Notes: generated from the letters alone by a model not told the origin. Counted from the first letter of the stretch, positions 29,334-41,120 are shown. The stretch is 64,000 nucleotides of DNA from Trichomonas vaginalis G3 (GCF_026262505.1 NC_067204.1:12480522-12544521); one strand, 5' to 3'. Made by a program: numbers and translations.

Positions 29334-29632
29334 TAAGAAATTTTTCCCAAGACCCAAGAGGAGGACCGAACCCCAGCCGACCAGCCGTTGACTTTTTTGT
29401 AGAGCACTCAAAATAGTATAACTTTGTCCGGACAAATAAGGGTCTATCGTCGCTACAAAAAAAGTTACAGACGTTCCAAGGAAGTATACTTTGAGAAGCC
29501 TTTTCCCCCTTATAGAATGAGATAGGACGGTTATTTTACAAAACTGACAACACTTTGACCGAGTAGTTTTTTGTGCTGAACAAAAAGTGTCATATAAACA
29601 TCTGTCAAAAACCGTTTTTTACTTCACTTAAA
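29334..29632. other. Leader between terminal repeat and first gene, element B
   Basis: About 300 bp without a gene. GC content is higher than in the rest (CCGAACCCCAGCCGACCAGC). Absent from element C. Ends with the initiator-like TCACT at 29624. Confidence 0.6.
29624..29628 (+). promoter_or_regulatory. Initiator-like TCACT before the first gene of element B
   Basis: TTCACTTAAAATG places TCACT five bases before the ATG. The same sequence precedes the gene at 47330 in element C. Confidence 0.45.
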
Positions 29633-32600
29633 ATGCCACGTAAGCTACGTAAGAATATACGTAAGAGGAAGGGAGCATTGAAACATCCAATAGTAAAACT
29701 GACACCACAACAAAAGTTGCAACAACAAATGATGAATGACCCCACTATGTTGCAACAAATGTCAAGCAACCCTATGCTTTTAAACCGAGTTATTGGTGCA
29801 CAGAGTGGAGGTTTAAGAGCGGCACTTTTAGCGAAAATGGCAGGCTATGGTGGAGCTGCAGACGGAACAGCTTATAACCCTCAAAGTCAAATGAATTTGA
29901 GTTCACTCAAAAATCAAATAGCAGATGTCAAAAAGTCAAACATAGACATACAGAAACAAATAAGTGAAAACGAAAAGAAACTAGAATATGACAGACACAC
30001 AAAGAAACTCAATGAGTTAAACGTAGAGAAAAAGAAGAAAGAAGAACAACTGAAAGAACTAAGTACAGAGGAATATGCAAAAAAAGTGTCAGAAAAAGCA
30101 GCAGAAGTAGCAAAAATGGAACAAGATGTTATAAATTTGAAAAACCATACTACTCAATATAAAGTACTGAAAGATGAAGAGATAAAACAAAAAGTCCTGA
30201 AGACATATATGGATAGCGATGAGTATAAAAAAGAAGTTGAAGCAAATGTAAAGACAGAAAAACTTTTACAGTTGCAAAACCAAACCGTACAGTATGAAAA
30301 CTTAGCACAAGAAAGTAAAAATAACGACGCAGCCATGCAAAAGGCAATGAAAAGCGCAGAATATATAAAAGCTAATAATGACTGGTTAGATGCCCAAGCC
30401 AACGCTAAAGCAGCCCAACTTATAGGGTCAATAAGGACAAAAATACAAGCGGATGAAGACAGTTCAAATGAAGCTTTAATGAATGCTGACTTTAAGAATG
30501 CCTTCGAAGCTCTTCATAGTAAGGTGAAACTAGTGAACGACTTCTCATCTGGAAAGAAACTGAAGTCTGAAGGTTTCGACAAAGAGTTAAGAGAAGTAGC
30601 ACAAAATATGACGAAAATAACAGATGCAGCAACGAGACAGGCAGTTCAAAGTGCCTATGACGCCGTTAGAGCAACTGTTGTGGAAAGTCAAGAAAAAGAG
30701 TTACAACAGACCAAAACAGACCTAGTAAATGCTTTCTTAAAAACGAAAAGTCAGGTAGGACATTATGCTGCAGATGGAACATATGTGCCAGCTGGTGGAA
30801 CTTATATACCACCAAACCCTCCAAGAGAAGCACCTGCACCAGGACTACCTAAAACATTTACATCGTCACATGGACACAGACACAGGCATGCACCAAAACC
30901 AACAGTTCAAAATCCAGCACCACAACAACAACCAAAACCAACAGTTCAAAACCCTGCACAGCAACCAACAGTTCAAAATCCAGCACAGCAACCAACAGTT
31001 CAAAACCCTGCACAACAACAACCACAAACAGAGCAAGGACATAAAAGAAGTAGAGAAAAAGGAAACCAAGAATTCTTAAAAATGCTTAAGGAAGATTATG
31101 GTTACCCAGATACTCTTGACTTTAGTGACAGATATAAAGAAGCTATTAGAAAGTTCAAGGAAGGAAATACTGACCCGAACCTATTTAGCTTTATGGTTCA
31201 GCACCAAATGGGATATAATCTCAAACCTGGAAAATACAAGCTCGCTAAGGGATATGATTTAATAGCATATCATCCAAATGACATGAATGAATTTACTCCG
31301 AGATATTTGGTGTCAGAGCTAAATGATAATTCAACTCTCTTCATGAAACGCGTAAAAAATAGAGACGGAACGAAAGAAGAAAGGTTTATGAGTCCGGATG
31401 ACTTAGATAGGGAACTTTTTAAAAACGGTCTCGGAATATATGAAATGCCAGCAGATGAGGTACAAGAAACTCCACAGGAAGAAGTTCAGATACAACCAGA
31501 CATGGAAGAAATAGTTCAGCAACAACAGCTAGAAGAGCCTGAAGGAAACGAACAAGTCCCTCCTTTGGAAACTAACTTCACAGAACTAGATGAAGATTTG
31601 GAACAGCCGAAAAATCTTGACCCTCAACAAGTGTATGCGGAGAATATGGAATCTTTCCAAGAGTCTAAGAAAAATTCGGCTGACATAGTAGAAGAATATC
31701 GAAAAATGTTCGCCGACATACAAAAGACTCCAACATCAGATGAAAATATTCAGCATAGAATGGAAGTACTGAAAGAAAATGTACGCAAATACAACAATCC
31801 TTTTTACTTACGACCATATAACGTTCAATCTTTGGCTGAACTCGGTGAAAATAAAAGGTTAAATTTCAACAAAACATATAGAAATGAAACATTGTTTAAA
31901 GTTCATTCAGAACCTAACCAAGATGGAAACAAACCTACTTTTGTTTCTGCAGACTATGGAACTACAATGAAATGGGGTCATAAAGCTAATCCGGATAGGT
32001 GGTTCATAAACTTACAACCTCAATTCCAAGAAGTTGTAGACGCAATGGAAGTGAATGGTGAACCAGATATAGCTGGTATTTTAAGCGCGGCTTTAATGCC
32101 ATTGAAAGATATGAAAAATGCAGATATTTTGGACCAGTATGAAATGAACATGGCTGATGGAAATATAACACCTGACGTTCTAGAACATTTATCTCAAAGA
32201 ACTACACAGAACCATAGAGATGGTATATTTGGTGAAGAGTTTAGAAAGAAAGTTAGGGAGATAGAAGGAAGAGAACCTATTGTACATGACCTTGCAAACG
32301 AAAGTTTGCAAAATGTCATAAAAACTGACTTTGCAGACAATGAACTGAGAAGGGATGAATATTTAAGAAAACTCAAATGGACAGTACCAAATGAAATGTT
32401 AGTATTGAAAAACATGTTCCATGACAAAATAAAACCAACTACAGAAATAAATGACGCAAGACTGAAACATTGGGTAAAAGCTTTCCCATTCACAAAAGAT
32501 ATTATTGGTAACATGGAAAGAAAACCAGAATGGCTACAAAAACATATATTTGGAAACGAGCTTATTCCATATGGACAAGCTCTGTTTGAAGAGCTTGAAC

Positions 32601-32956
32601 CGGAAACTCAGGAAAGAGTCATGCAAACAATAAGCGAAGACTCAAGTACAAACTATGACAAAATCTTTCTAGGATATAGGTTACCTGAGATGGGCGACCA
32701 GAGCCCAAAGGCAAAAAGGACATGGGAAATTTACAACATATTAGGTGAACATGAGGCAAAGATGCAACAACTTGAAGCAGAGGGCAAGTTACCAAAAGCG
32801 ACACCAAAGAAGAAGAGAAGAGTAGAACAAAGTGAAAGTAGTGAAGAAGTAACTTCATCTAGTGAAAGTAGTGGCAATGAAGGAAAAAGAAGAGTTAAAA
32901 ACTCAGTCAGGAAGAAAGTAAAGCTTGGTCCGAGTGGGTTCTATTATGATATATAA
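29633..32956 (+). CDS. Large coiled-coil, P/Q-rich virion-type protein, element B
   Basis: 1107 residues, open. Order: very basic N-terminus (MPRKLRKNIRKRKG, DNA- or membrane-binding in appearance), Gln/Met-rich part, long coiled coil around residues 90-250 (KKLNELNVEKKKKEEQLKEL), helical region, Pro/Gln repeats near residues 420-465 (VQNPAQQP), a folded domain, an acidic Gln-rich stretch, a second folded region with Trp-containing blocks (WGHKANPDRWFINLQPQF), and a Ser/Glu then Lys/Arg-rich tail. First gene of the capsid arm. Likely an internal virion or core protein; family not recognised. Confidence 0.75.
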   Translation: MPRKLRKNIRKRKGALKHPIVKLTPQQKLQQQMMNDPTMLQQMSSNPMLLNRVIGAQSGGLRAALLAKMAGYGGAADGTAYNPQSQMNLSSLKNQIADVKKSNIDIQKQISENEKKLEYDRHTKKLNELNVEKKKKEEQLKELSTEEYAKKVSEKAAEVAKMEQDVINLKNHTTQYKVLKDEEIKQKVLKTYMDSDEYKKEVEANVKTEKLLQLQNQTVQYENLAQESKNNDAAMQKAMKSAEYIKANNDWLDAQANAKAAQLIGSIRTKIQADEDSSNEALMNADFKNAFEALHSKVKLVNDFSSGKKLKSEGFDKELREVAQNMTKITDAATRQAVQSAYDAVRATVVESQEKELQQTKTDLVNAFLKTKSQVGHYAADGTYVPAGGTYIPPNPPREAPAPGLPKTFTSSHGHRHRHAPKPTVQNPAPQQQPKPTVQNPAQQPTVQNPAQQPTVQNPAQQQPQTEQGHKRSREKGNQEFLKMLKEDYGYPDTLDFSDRYKEAIRKFKEGNTDPNLFSFMVQHQMGYNLKPGKYKLAKGYDLIAYHPNDMNEFTPRYLVSELNDNSTLFMKRVKNRDGTKEERFMSPDDLDRELFKNGLGIYEMPADEVQETPQEEVQIQPDMEEIVQQQQLEEPEGNEQVPPLETNFTELDEDLEQPKNLDPQQVYAENMESFQESKKNSADIVEEYRKMFADIQKTPTSDENIQHRMEVLKENVRKYNNPFYLRPYNVQSLAELGENKRLNFNKTYRNETLFKVHSEPNQDGNKPTFVSADYGTTMKWGHKANPDRWFINLQPQFQEVVDAMEVNGEPDIAGILSAALMPLKDMKNADILDQYEMNMADGNITPDVLEHLSQRTTQNHRDGIFGEEFRKKVREIEGREPIVHDLANESLQNVIKTDFADNELRRDEYLRKLKWTVPNEMLVLKNMFHDKIKPTTEINDARLKHWVKAFPFTKDIIGNMERKPEWLQKHIFGNELIPYGQALFEELEPETQERVMQTISEDSSTNYDKIFLGYRLPEMGDQSPKAKRTWEIYNILGEHEAKMQQLEAEGKLPKATPKKKRRVEQSESSEEVTSSSESSGNEGKRRVKNSVRKKVKLGPSGFYYDI

Positions 32957-32988
32957 ATCCAACTATTCTATATTTTTACCCATATGAA

Positions 32989-34593
32989 ATGTACGCCGCT
33001 CAGAATATAACGCCAACAGTTTTGGATGCCATGAACGGAAATGTTTCGAATGGTATAACGAATGCGACAATGCCATTAGAAGGTCAGAAATAGTTCCTGG
33101 AACTTACGAATATACAACTGCTGTTTCTTATGGAAACGTAGGTGAGTTTGGAGAAGGTTCTTCAACAACAGTAGATATTGCTTGCGACAGGTTTCATATT
33201 CTTTCTATTGACAACTCATTCTTATACGTGGAACAAGACATTGAAATAAAACCTTCTGCCAAGTTGTCTGACAAGAAAGGTTGCAATGGAATTTTCTATG
33301 TCGGATACCAATATGCTCCAGAAGTTTTCATGGGATATAAGATATATTCTAACTCTGACTTAGTTCAAACAGTAACATGGGCAAACTATGAATGGTTCGC
33401 TTTGAGAAACTCAGTACAACCACAAGCTAGAGAACAAACAGACCAGTATGCAACTATTGAGAAAATAAGAAGACTTGACCCTAACGTTCCAGGAGTTTAT
33501 GTTAACCTTTCTGGACAAACTGCAGCAGCAGTAACCAAAGTAAAACTGAAACTTAGAGTTCCTTTGTCATCTTTCCTCATCTTCAGGTTTTTAAGATACT
33601 TGCCAAACTGGGCAGGAAAAATTTCTATCGAACTTACTCCAAGCAAAAATAACTTAGTCATTGCACCAACACAAGACCCATTCAGCATTACTGTAGCTGG
33701 AACCGGTGGAGCCAAGTTCTGTGACTTTTGCAAAGACAAAGTTGACTTAGACTTTGGTTTCTAAACCTCAACACTGAAGTAAACTATTATTTCAATGCTG
33801 CTGGAGATGCTTGGGACCCAGTTAAGTTCACATGCGAACAGTTTGAATGCAAGAGAATAGAAAGCAGACTTGCAGTCTATATGTTGGACCCAGATATTTC
33901 AAATGCTTTAGCTGCCAAATATATTGCAGTTCCACTTATGTTCCCTAATACACCAAAATATCTGTCAAAGACTTTGCAGGTGAAGTTGGAAACCAAAGTG
34001 CTGACCCAGGTGCAAGAACAGATATTGCTTTAACAACTGCAATGAAACATGCAGATACTATGTTTGTACTGTTCAGACGAACTATAAATGACTATTCTTG
34101 TTTCTACAACCCTGGTATTAAATATCATATAAACATAGATGGCAAATATTATCCAAGAGAAGAATATTCTACAGTTGAGGATATGAGGTCATACAACTTG
34201 ACATTAGATGCTATGAACTTTAACAACAACTTCACAACAACCATTAACCCTGAAATGCAAAGTTCTATTATGCCATATGTGAAAGTATGGACTCATACAG
34301 GAGGTCAAAAAACTCAATATACAAATGGAGACCGTTCAAACTTTTGGCTTGGCATTCCATTTGCTGACTCAGAAGACTTTATGGGTGGTATTTCAACTGT
34401 TGGTACAGTTCAAATACAATATACTGGTGACAGAGACGGTCCAGATGAATTGAAAGCAAAGAAGTTTACAAAACCAATAGCACTTTTCACGGAAGATGCT
34501 CTTTTGAAGATTCGTTCGATGAAACCTGCTGGGGCTCCTCAGATTGGCATAACGACAGCTTCCGTCGAGCAGATTTTGGCAGCAGGTCAGTAA
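32989..34593 (+). pseudogene. Probable major capsid protein, element B
   Basis: Same gene as the open copy at 50693, starting 32 bases after the large coiled-coil gene. About three breaks. Confidence 0.65.
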
Positions 34594-34923
34594 GTTGTTC
34601 TTGAACTGACTTCTCTCCGTCAAATATTGACAGTACGCCAGTTTTGACATAATATTGTATTATAAACTTTCCTTTAGTAATATCTGTAAGTTTTGAAGTT
34701 ATATTTTTGTCTGCTTCAAGAACTTTCACCATTTCAGTTATACCAACTTTCTTTGCTTTATGAAAATATTTTGGTTCAGCAAATATTGCTATTCTATAAC
34801 ATTTTCCATTGTTTGTGTAAAGAACTATTCTGTCAATGTATTTGTATTGTTTGTGAGTATAAACTTTGTTCTGCTTCAATTCAATAAATATCCGAATACG
34901 TCCATCTTTTTATTCTAAGTAAA

Positions 34924-35501
34924 ATGTCATTTCCGAAAATAGAAGCGTAAGTGTTTCAAAAGGTTTAATGGCGGTGGCAGATGTGAAGTTAAATTCACCA
35001 ACTCAAACAAACAGTCAAAGTGTTATTGTCAATGTCAAAGACAGAGATGTTGAAGTGGGGAAACCATACAAAGACGAAGATGGTATAACAATTGTTCCTG
35101 TAAAAGAACCAACATATCCTGAAGTTAACAGAGACTTAAGTTCTGTTGCAGATATTCGAAACGACTACCAACAACTGAAAGACAAACTTCAAACTCAGGA
35201 GAAGATTTGTCAAGCTTTAAGTTAATGTTAAACTTGTCGAACACAACCCTGTAAAAGTGAACTCATATGTCATTGCACCTCATGAAGTTTTGAAAGAACT
35301 ATTGAAACTTTTGAACAGAGGCAGACGATATAAACATCAAAGAAATAGAACCCGACATTAGTTGCTGTGGTGTTTTCATATAATGTCATTGACAAGATAT
35401 ACGTTATGAAAGGAGGTGAAACGTTGAACTTAAAATATAGTTTCCCAGACGTTATAAAAATATTTGACGACCACAACATTTCATTAAAATTTATTTGCTA
35501 A
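34924..35501 (+). pseudogene. 192-residue protein, element B
   Basis: Copy of the gene at 52629. About three breaks. The preceding 330 bp (34594-34923) contain no plus-strand gene; a minus-strand frame there is described under element C. Confidence 0.6.
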
Positions 35502-35505
35502 GTAA

Positions 35506-36297
35506 ATGGCAGAAGACATAATGGTTTATACTATTACGACTAAAAACCCTGAGTCATATAATTCTATAACAACAAACTTACAAAGTCCTCAAGGACGATA
35601 TTGTAAACTAACCTTAAACACAATGACGACTAAAGCCTGTTTTGCTCTTTTGACACCAGAAGACTTTATTGTGAATGGTAAAAAATACTCCTTTGAAGAT
35701 ACTTACTCAGATATACCACCAACAGGTTTTGTTGACTTATTTAATACTTTAAGTACAGGTGTAACATGTGCTGCAACTAGAGCAGGTTTCATTATGTTTG
35801 GATGTCCGACTGAGTTTACTATAAACAATATAGCTATAATACAAAACTTATATCTGGTTTTTACTACCAACAGTTTCCTATAACAGGAAAAGGTGTCATA
35901 CAAGGAATGTCTATTCCATTGACATTAAGCACACCAATCTTATATATTGTTTCAAACTTAGGTTCAAAGTGTTATTCGAATGTCGACAGAAACTATTATG
36001 ACCAAAAGATACTTATGCGTATAAACAATACTTTCTCTGCTGGTTTGCCTATTGTTCATTCGAATGCAGAATTTTCAACCTTAGTGAACTCAAACACTTT
36101 GGCAAGTATAACGTTGACATTAGTTGACGCAAACTTTGTTCCTGTAAAACTTTTATGTCCTATGTATTTGTCAATGACGCAGAAAGTTTCGAATTGGAAG
36201 ATGCAACTGGTGAAAGTATTGTATTACAAGAACAACTTCAACAACAAATAGCTCAAGAACAACAAATGCAACAAATGGAACAACAAAGTCAAGAATA
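35506..36297 (+). pseudogene. Probable minor capsid (penton-type) protein, element B
   Basis: Copy of the gene at 53212, four bases after the preceding stop. About three breaks. Confidence 0.5.
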
Positions 36298-36329
36298 AAA
36301 AAATATTATTTTTTTTTATTTTTATAAAA

Positions 36330-37563
36330 ATGTACAGAATAGATGTTTCAGATTTTTATGACTTCCAAGCATTCAGAAATATGTGTCCATTTCGAGACTA
36401 TAACAAAGCAGTCGAGAATTTGAAACGTTTAGTCATTTATGTCGACTCTGCCCCAGAATGTTATGTTATGAAAGAATGGGATGTTGTCTTTAACAAACCA
36501 AGAGCAACAATAGTGTCTGAACAAGAATGTAGACAGAAACTTAAGAAAATAAAAGTTGTACAAGTTGGAATGAAGATGTTAGATGCTTGGGATATCTTAT
36601 TGTCAAAACTTGAAGATTTTTCAGTTCGTGGTATAAAGTTTTATACACCTTCTCCAAACTTCTATTCTATCTTCACTGGATATAAATATGAACAAGTAGA
36701 ATGGAAACACAGTATTATAGAAGCTTGGTTAGACCATGTCAAAGAAATTATATGCAATGGAAACGAAAGAGTCTATGAGTATATCTTATGTTGGTTTGCA
36801 AACATCTTACAACATCCAAGTGCTAAAAATGAAACTGCTCTCATTATAATTGGAAAACAAGGAACTGGTAAGAACACATTCTTTACAGATATCTTGTGCA
36901 AACTGTTAGAAGGTTATTCGAATCCGAATATGACAAACTTAGAAAACATCTGTGGCAAGTTTAACTCCTCAATAGAGAATATGAAACTTATAGTTTGCAA
37001 TGAACTTCAAAGTATAGATACAACAAAAGTTTTGAACTCAAATGCTTTGAAGAGTCTTATAACAGACAAAGTTGGAGTTGTTGAAAGAAAGTATAAACCA
37101 AAGAGTTAGTGAAAATGTTGCAAACTTCATTATGGTTTCAAACAATGCTGTTCCGATGAAGTTAGAAAGTTCTGACAGAAGATATGTAGTTGTCAGAACG
37201 TCAGATTCTCATATGCAAGATACAGAATATTTTGACGACTTAGCAGAAACTTTGACATCTGACTTTTACAACCACTTGTTCTCATATTTCATGACATTAG
37301 ATATTTCTAAGTTCAATCCAAGACAAATTCCACATACCGAAGAGAGACAAACATTGTTAGAAGCAAACAAGAGTGTATATGAACTGTTCATAGATGAAAC
37401 TGACTTTGTGTCATTAGATGAAAGGTCTTTATATGATGAATATAAACAATATTGTCAAGAATATGGTTATATGGCAGCTTCTAAACGTACATTCTTGGCA
37501 AATGTCAAAAGTCTTTTAGATGTTCAGAATGGTGTATATACAAAGAAAATTTTTTCTGAGTAA
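36330..37563 (+). pseudogene. SF3 helicase, element B
   Basis: N-terminal region of about 100 residues, then FYSIFTGYKYEQVEW, Walker A IIGKQGTGKNTFF near residue 175, Walker B-like LIVCNELQ and motif C NFIMVSNN near 264, followed by a C-terminal winged-helix-like part (SLYDEYKQYCQEYGYMAASK). These are the marks of D5/P4-type SF3 helicases that unwind viral DNA at replication. No archaeo-eukaryotic primase domain is visible. One break. Confidence 0.8.
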
Positions 37564-37598
37564 ATTAAAAAAAAATATTTTTTTATCCGATAGAAAAG

Positions 37599-38018
37599 AT
37601 GACGAAATTCATCTCAGTAAATAAGTACATGACAGAAGTCAAAGATAAGTTAGCTCCATTCGCATATTTGAATGTTTACTTCTACAATTTTGAAAAGTCT
37701 ACATTTGACAAAATTTGGAACATTGCACCAGTTAAGTTTGCTGTTGTTAGAAAAAGTGGTGCAACTTTTGAAGACTTATACATTGACGGTATGTTGACAG
37801 TCAAAGAAAATTTTGACAGAAAGTTCTCAAAACTCGAAGAAGGTAAAGCATACAAACTTGTTATACCTTATGAACCAAAGAAAGCAGACGACTATGAATA
37901 TTATGAGTCTAAGATAGTTGAAGTTCAAGGTAAGTTGGGTAAAAAGATTTTAGAGTCTAAGCCAGTGTTTACTCCTAAAGAGGAAGAGAACATTGACATT
38001 GACCCAGAAATGTTCTAA
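37599..38018 (+). CDS. Probable single-stranded DNA-binding protein, element B
   Basis: 139 residues, open, about 85% identical by eye to the copy at 7079, with the acidic tail and terminal Phe unchanged. The N-terminal half varies more than the tail. Follows the helicase by 35 bases with an AAAAAAAATATTTTTTTAT dyad between them. Confidence 0.5.
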   Translation: MTKFISVNKYMTEVKDKLAPFAYLNVYFYNFEKSTFDKIWNIAPVKFAVVRKSGATFEDLYIDGMLTVKENFDRKFSKLEEGKAYKLVIPYEPKKADDYEYYESKIVEVQGKLGKKILESKPVFTPKEEENIDIDPEMF

Positions 38019-38034
38019 AAATAAAATTTTATTT

Positions 38035-38478
38035 TTACATATCAAATTTCTTTTTCTCTGGAACTGGTTCAGGTTCTTTCTTCTCTTCTTCTACTTTCTT
38101 TTCTTTCTTCTTCTTTTCTGGTGGAGTTATGTCAAATTTGGCGCAACCATATTTATGTAAAAGTTCTTTGTCCTTTAATAGCTCATCTATTCTGTTTTCT
38201 ATTTCATCTTCAAGAACAGCGCATGTGTCTTCTTTGCATTCTAAGAACTTTTGTTGGACTTCATCTTTCCAATCGGCGTCATCTCTGTCAACAAGCCTGT
38301 CATTGACAAATTTTAAGACTGCTCTGCTTAATGTTTTATGGTTCTTGTCATATTCCCAGAAACAGAACTTTAGAACAAATTCACCTTTCTTGTTTACACT
38401 ATGTAAGATTTTATGGTCGACAGATGTTTTGCTGTCAAAAAGTTTGTCTCGAATATAGATAGCGAAATCGCTAGACAT
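38035..38478 (-). CDS. Charged 147-residue protein, element B
   Basis: Open. Folded part with Trp and Cys (FVLKFCFWEYDKNHKTL), helical middle (ECKEDTCAVLEDEIENRIDE), and a tail of Lys/Glu/Pro repeats (PEKKKKEKKVEEEKKEPEPV). It diverges from the ATPase with 35 bp between start codons, so the two may share a promoter. Family not recognised. Confidence 0.65.
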   Translation of the reverse strand: MSSDFAIYIRDKLFDSKTSVDHKILHSVNKKGEFVLKFCFWEYDKNHKTLSRAVLKFVNDRLVDRDDADWKDEVQQKFLECKEDTCAVLEDEIENRIDELLKDKELLHKYGCAKFDITPPEKKKKEKKVEEEKKEPEPVPEKKKFDM

Positions 38479-38513
38479 TTTCTAAAAGATAAAAATTTTA
38501 ATTTTTCTAAAAT

Positions 38514-39389
38514 ATGTTAGAAAAAAAGTTTGCTGACATTGACAAGAAATTTGAGAATGTTTTAAACAAGAACAAGAGGAAGTTAGAAAATGCTCAGATA
38601 AAGCCTATACATGAAAAGTTCTTATTTGCTCAGAATGGTATAACAGGTCTAATTGCACCACCTGGGTCTGGTAAGACTTTCACTTATCTTAAAATGGCTG
38701 CACAACAACAAGAACTAGATGAGAAGAACCCATTCTATGAGTTAGTTGTTATTTGTAGTACTTCTGGTCAATTTGACCAAACCGTCAATTCGTTCAAAGA
38801 TATTATAAAGAAGTCTAAGTTAGTATGTATAAAGGATACTGAGTTGTTAGATTGGATAAAGAAGTACCAAAGAAGAGTTTTGAAGTATAATGCTATAAAT
38901 GAGTATATAAATTCTAAGTTCAAAGACCCTAATGAGGAAATGCAGAGAATATTAGAGAAGAAACACTTCAGAAACAAACAGAAAGAGATAGAATACATTT
39001 CGAAGAAATTGCAATCTTACGATTGGAAAACGTACCCTCATAGGTGTCTTCTTATCTTAGATGATTTCGCCTCTCATCCTTTGTTAAAGAACAGAGAACA
39101 AGACATGTGTCGAATTCTTAAGAAGCTCAGACACTTTAACATCTCAGTTGTCATTTGTGTACAGACAGCAAAGAGTTTAAGTAAGGATGTTAAAAGAATA
39201 CTTACTGACATAATACTTTTCCCCGGATTGTCCGAAGACGATTTCATGGAACTTATGAAAGAGTCCATGGCAGGTAAGTTTGACAGACATGAACTATGGG
39301 AGAAGTACAAAGTCATACAAGACCCTCATACTTCTTTCAGAATTCATATCTACGCAAACAAAGTTCAAATTGTAAAAAGTCAAGCTTGA
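38514..39389 (+). CDS. Genome-packaging ATPase (A32/FtsK-HerA type), element B
   Basis: 291 residues, open. Walker A APPGSGKTFTYL at about 47-58, Walker B CLLILDDFA at about 178, sensor-type ISVVICVQTAKS near 205 and a C-terminal ILFPGLSEDDFMELM segment. Length and order match the packaging ATPases of Polintons, virophages and adenovirus-like lineages. Would pump the element DNA into a capsid made of the neighbouring gene products. Confidence 0.85.
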   Translation: MLEKKFADIDKKFENVLNKNKRKLENAQIKPIHEKFLFAQNGITGLIAPPGSGKTFTYLKMAAQQQELDEKNPFYELVVICSTSGQFDQTVNSFKDIIKKSKLVCIKDTELLDWIKKYQRRVLKYNAINEYINSKFKDPNEEMQRILEKKHFRNKQKEIEYISKKLQSYDWKTYPHRCLLILDDFASHPLLKNREQDMCRILKKLRHFNISVVICVQTAKSLSKDVKRILTDIILFPGLSEDDFMELMKESMAGKFDRHELWEKYKVIQDPHTSFRIHIYANKVQIVKSQA

Positions 39390-39405
39390 AAAATAAAGAG
39401 TTCAT

Positions 39406-40460
39406 TTACTCTGCTTGTTTGAAGTTGTCAAAATACTCTGTTATTTTTTCTTTCAGTAGCGGTAAGTCTTCTTTGAAGGTAAGTATTGTACAACCTTTCA
39501 TATCATAGTGTGTTTGAGGTAACGTATCTTGAACTATTTGTTTCACATCTTCATTCGGTGTCATTGAAATCGGTAAGTTTTCGCGATAGAACCAATTTCT
39601 GTCATATTTGTAAATCTTAGCAAGGTCATAAAAGCTTTTGTTGTTTCTTCTGACTAAATGCAACATAACCATATCTCTGTCTTCTTCATTTTCCATCTCT
39701 TCAGTATAAATCATATACTTATAGTTCTTTTCCTTTCCTTTTGGTACCGAACGTGGTATTCTTTTCTGAATGCTTTTGTCTTTTGCTTCAAGCTTGTTTT
39801 CCATCTCTTCACGTTCTTGTCTATGAATTTCGTCAAGAAGTCTGTAAATATACCAAGCATAACGAGGCGAAGCCCACATTGCAACAGCATTTACAAGAAG
39901 TCTATGTACATAATATCCTCTCAAACCGTTTGGCAATTTTTCACGATTTTCATAGAGTTTTGGCGACTGCGGTTTTTTACCTACTCGCTGTTCTTCACGA
40001 TTTTCATAGAGTTTTGGCGACTGCGGTTTTTTACCTACTCGCTGTTCTTCACTGTTTTCATAGAGTTTTGGCGACTGCGGTTTTTTACCTACTCGCTGTT
40101 CTTCACGATTTTCATAGAGTTTTGGCGACTGTGGTTTTTTACCTACTCGCTGTTCTTCACTGTTTTCATAGAGTTTGGCGACTGTGGTTTTTTACCTACT
40201 CGAGTTTTTGCGACTACGAGAAAATCCGTAGTCGAATTTTCAGCTTCATTTAATAGTTCAATAGTGCTTTGGTTCCTAAACCAGTCTTGTGGTTTCTTAG
40301 TATCTGGAGCAAAACATGCTGTCAAAATACTTTGCATTTGGTACATGTCATCTTTGACTGAACGAATGAGACGGAGTTGTTTGTTAAACTGTATGTACTC
40401 GTATTCTTCATTTATAGCTTCATGGACTATAACTGTTGTTGTGTTCTCTGTTGTTGACAT
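39406..40460 (-). pseudogene. KilA-N domain protein, element B
   Basis: Copy of the open gene at 57120. Contains the KilA-N core GYYVHRLLVNAVAMWASPRY and the 18-residue repeats. One break. Confidence 0.75.
39953..40205. repeat. 54-bp tandem repeats in the KilA-N gene, element B
   Basis: Five units, each read on the minus strand as EEQRVGKKPQSPKLYEN plus one residue (R or S). Unit length is a multiple of three, so copy number can change without shifting the frame. Confidence 0.9.
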
Positions 40461-40559
40461 ATCTGTCTTTACATACAAAATAAAAAAATAAATAAAAATA
40501 AAACTAACTTTATTTTTTCTATCTTAAGGAAATTCATGATTTTTGTGCTGAATTCAATA

Positions 40560-41120
40560 AAAATATATTTTAGGTGAAGCCCACATTGCAACAGCATTTA
40601 CAAGAAGTCTATGTACATAATATCCTTTCAAACCAGGAGCCAAATTCTTGCGATTTTCATAGAGTTTTGGCGACTGGGTTTTTTTAACTACTCGCTGTTC
40701 TTCACTGTTTTCCGAGGGAAGCAAGCATATGAGGAAATTCATGAATTTTGGTCATTTTTCAGCAAAAATATATTTTAGGTGAAGCCCACATTGCAACAGC
40801 ATTTACAAGAAGTCTATGTACATAATATCCTTTCAAACCAGGAGCCAAATTCTTGCGATTTTCATACGGAATCTCTTCTCTCGGTTTTCCGAGGGAAGCA
40901 AGCATATGAGGAAATTCATGAATTTTGGTCATTTTTCAGCAAAAATATATTTTAGGTGAAGCCCACATTGCAACAGCATTTACAAGAAGTCTATGTACAT
41001 AATATCCTTTCAAACCAGGAGCCAAATTCTTGCGATTTTCATACGGAATCTCTTCTCTCGGTTTTCCGAGGGAAGCAAGCATATGAGGAAATTCATGATT
41101 TTTGGTCATTTTTCAATAAA
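40560..41120. repeat. Tandem partial KilA-N copies, element B
   Basis: Three units of about 180-205 bp starting near 40574, 40779 and 40957. Each contains, on the minus strand, the KilA-N core words YYVHRLLVNAVAMWAS fused to AAAAATATATTTTAGGTGAA, the opening of the palindromic clusters. Element C has two units. Confidence 0.85.
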
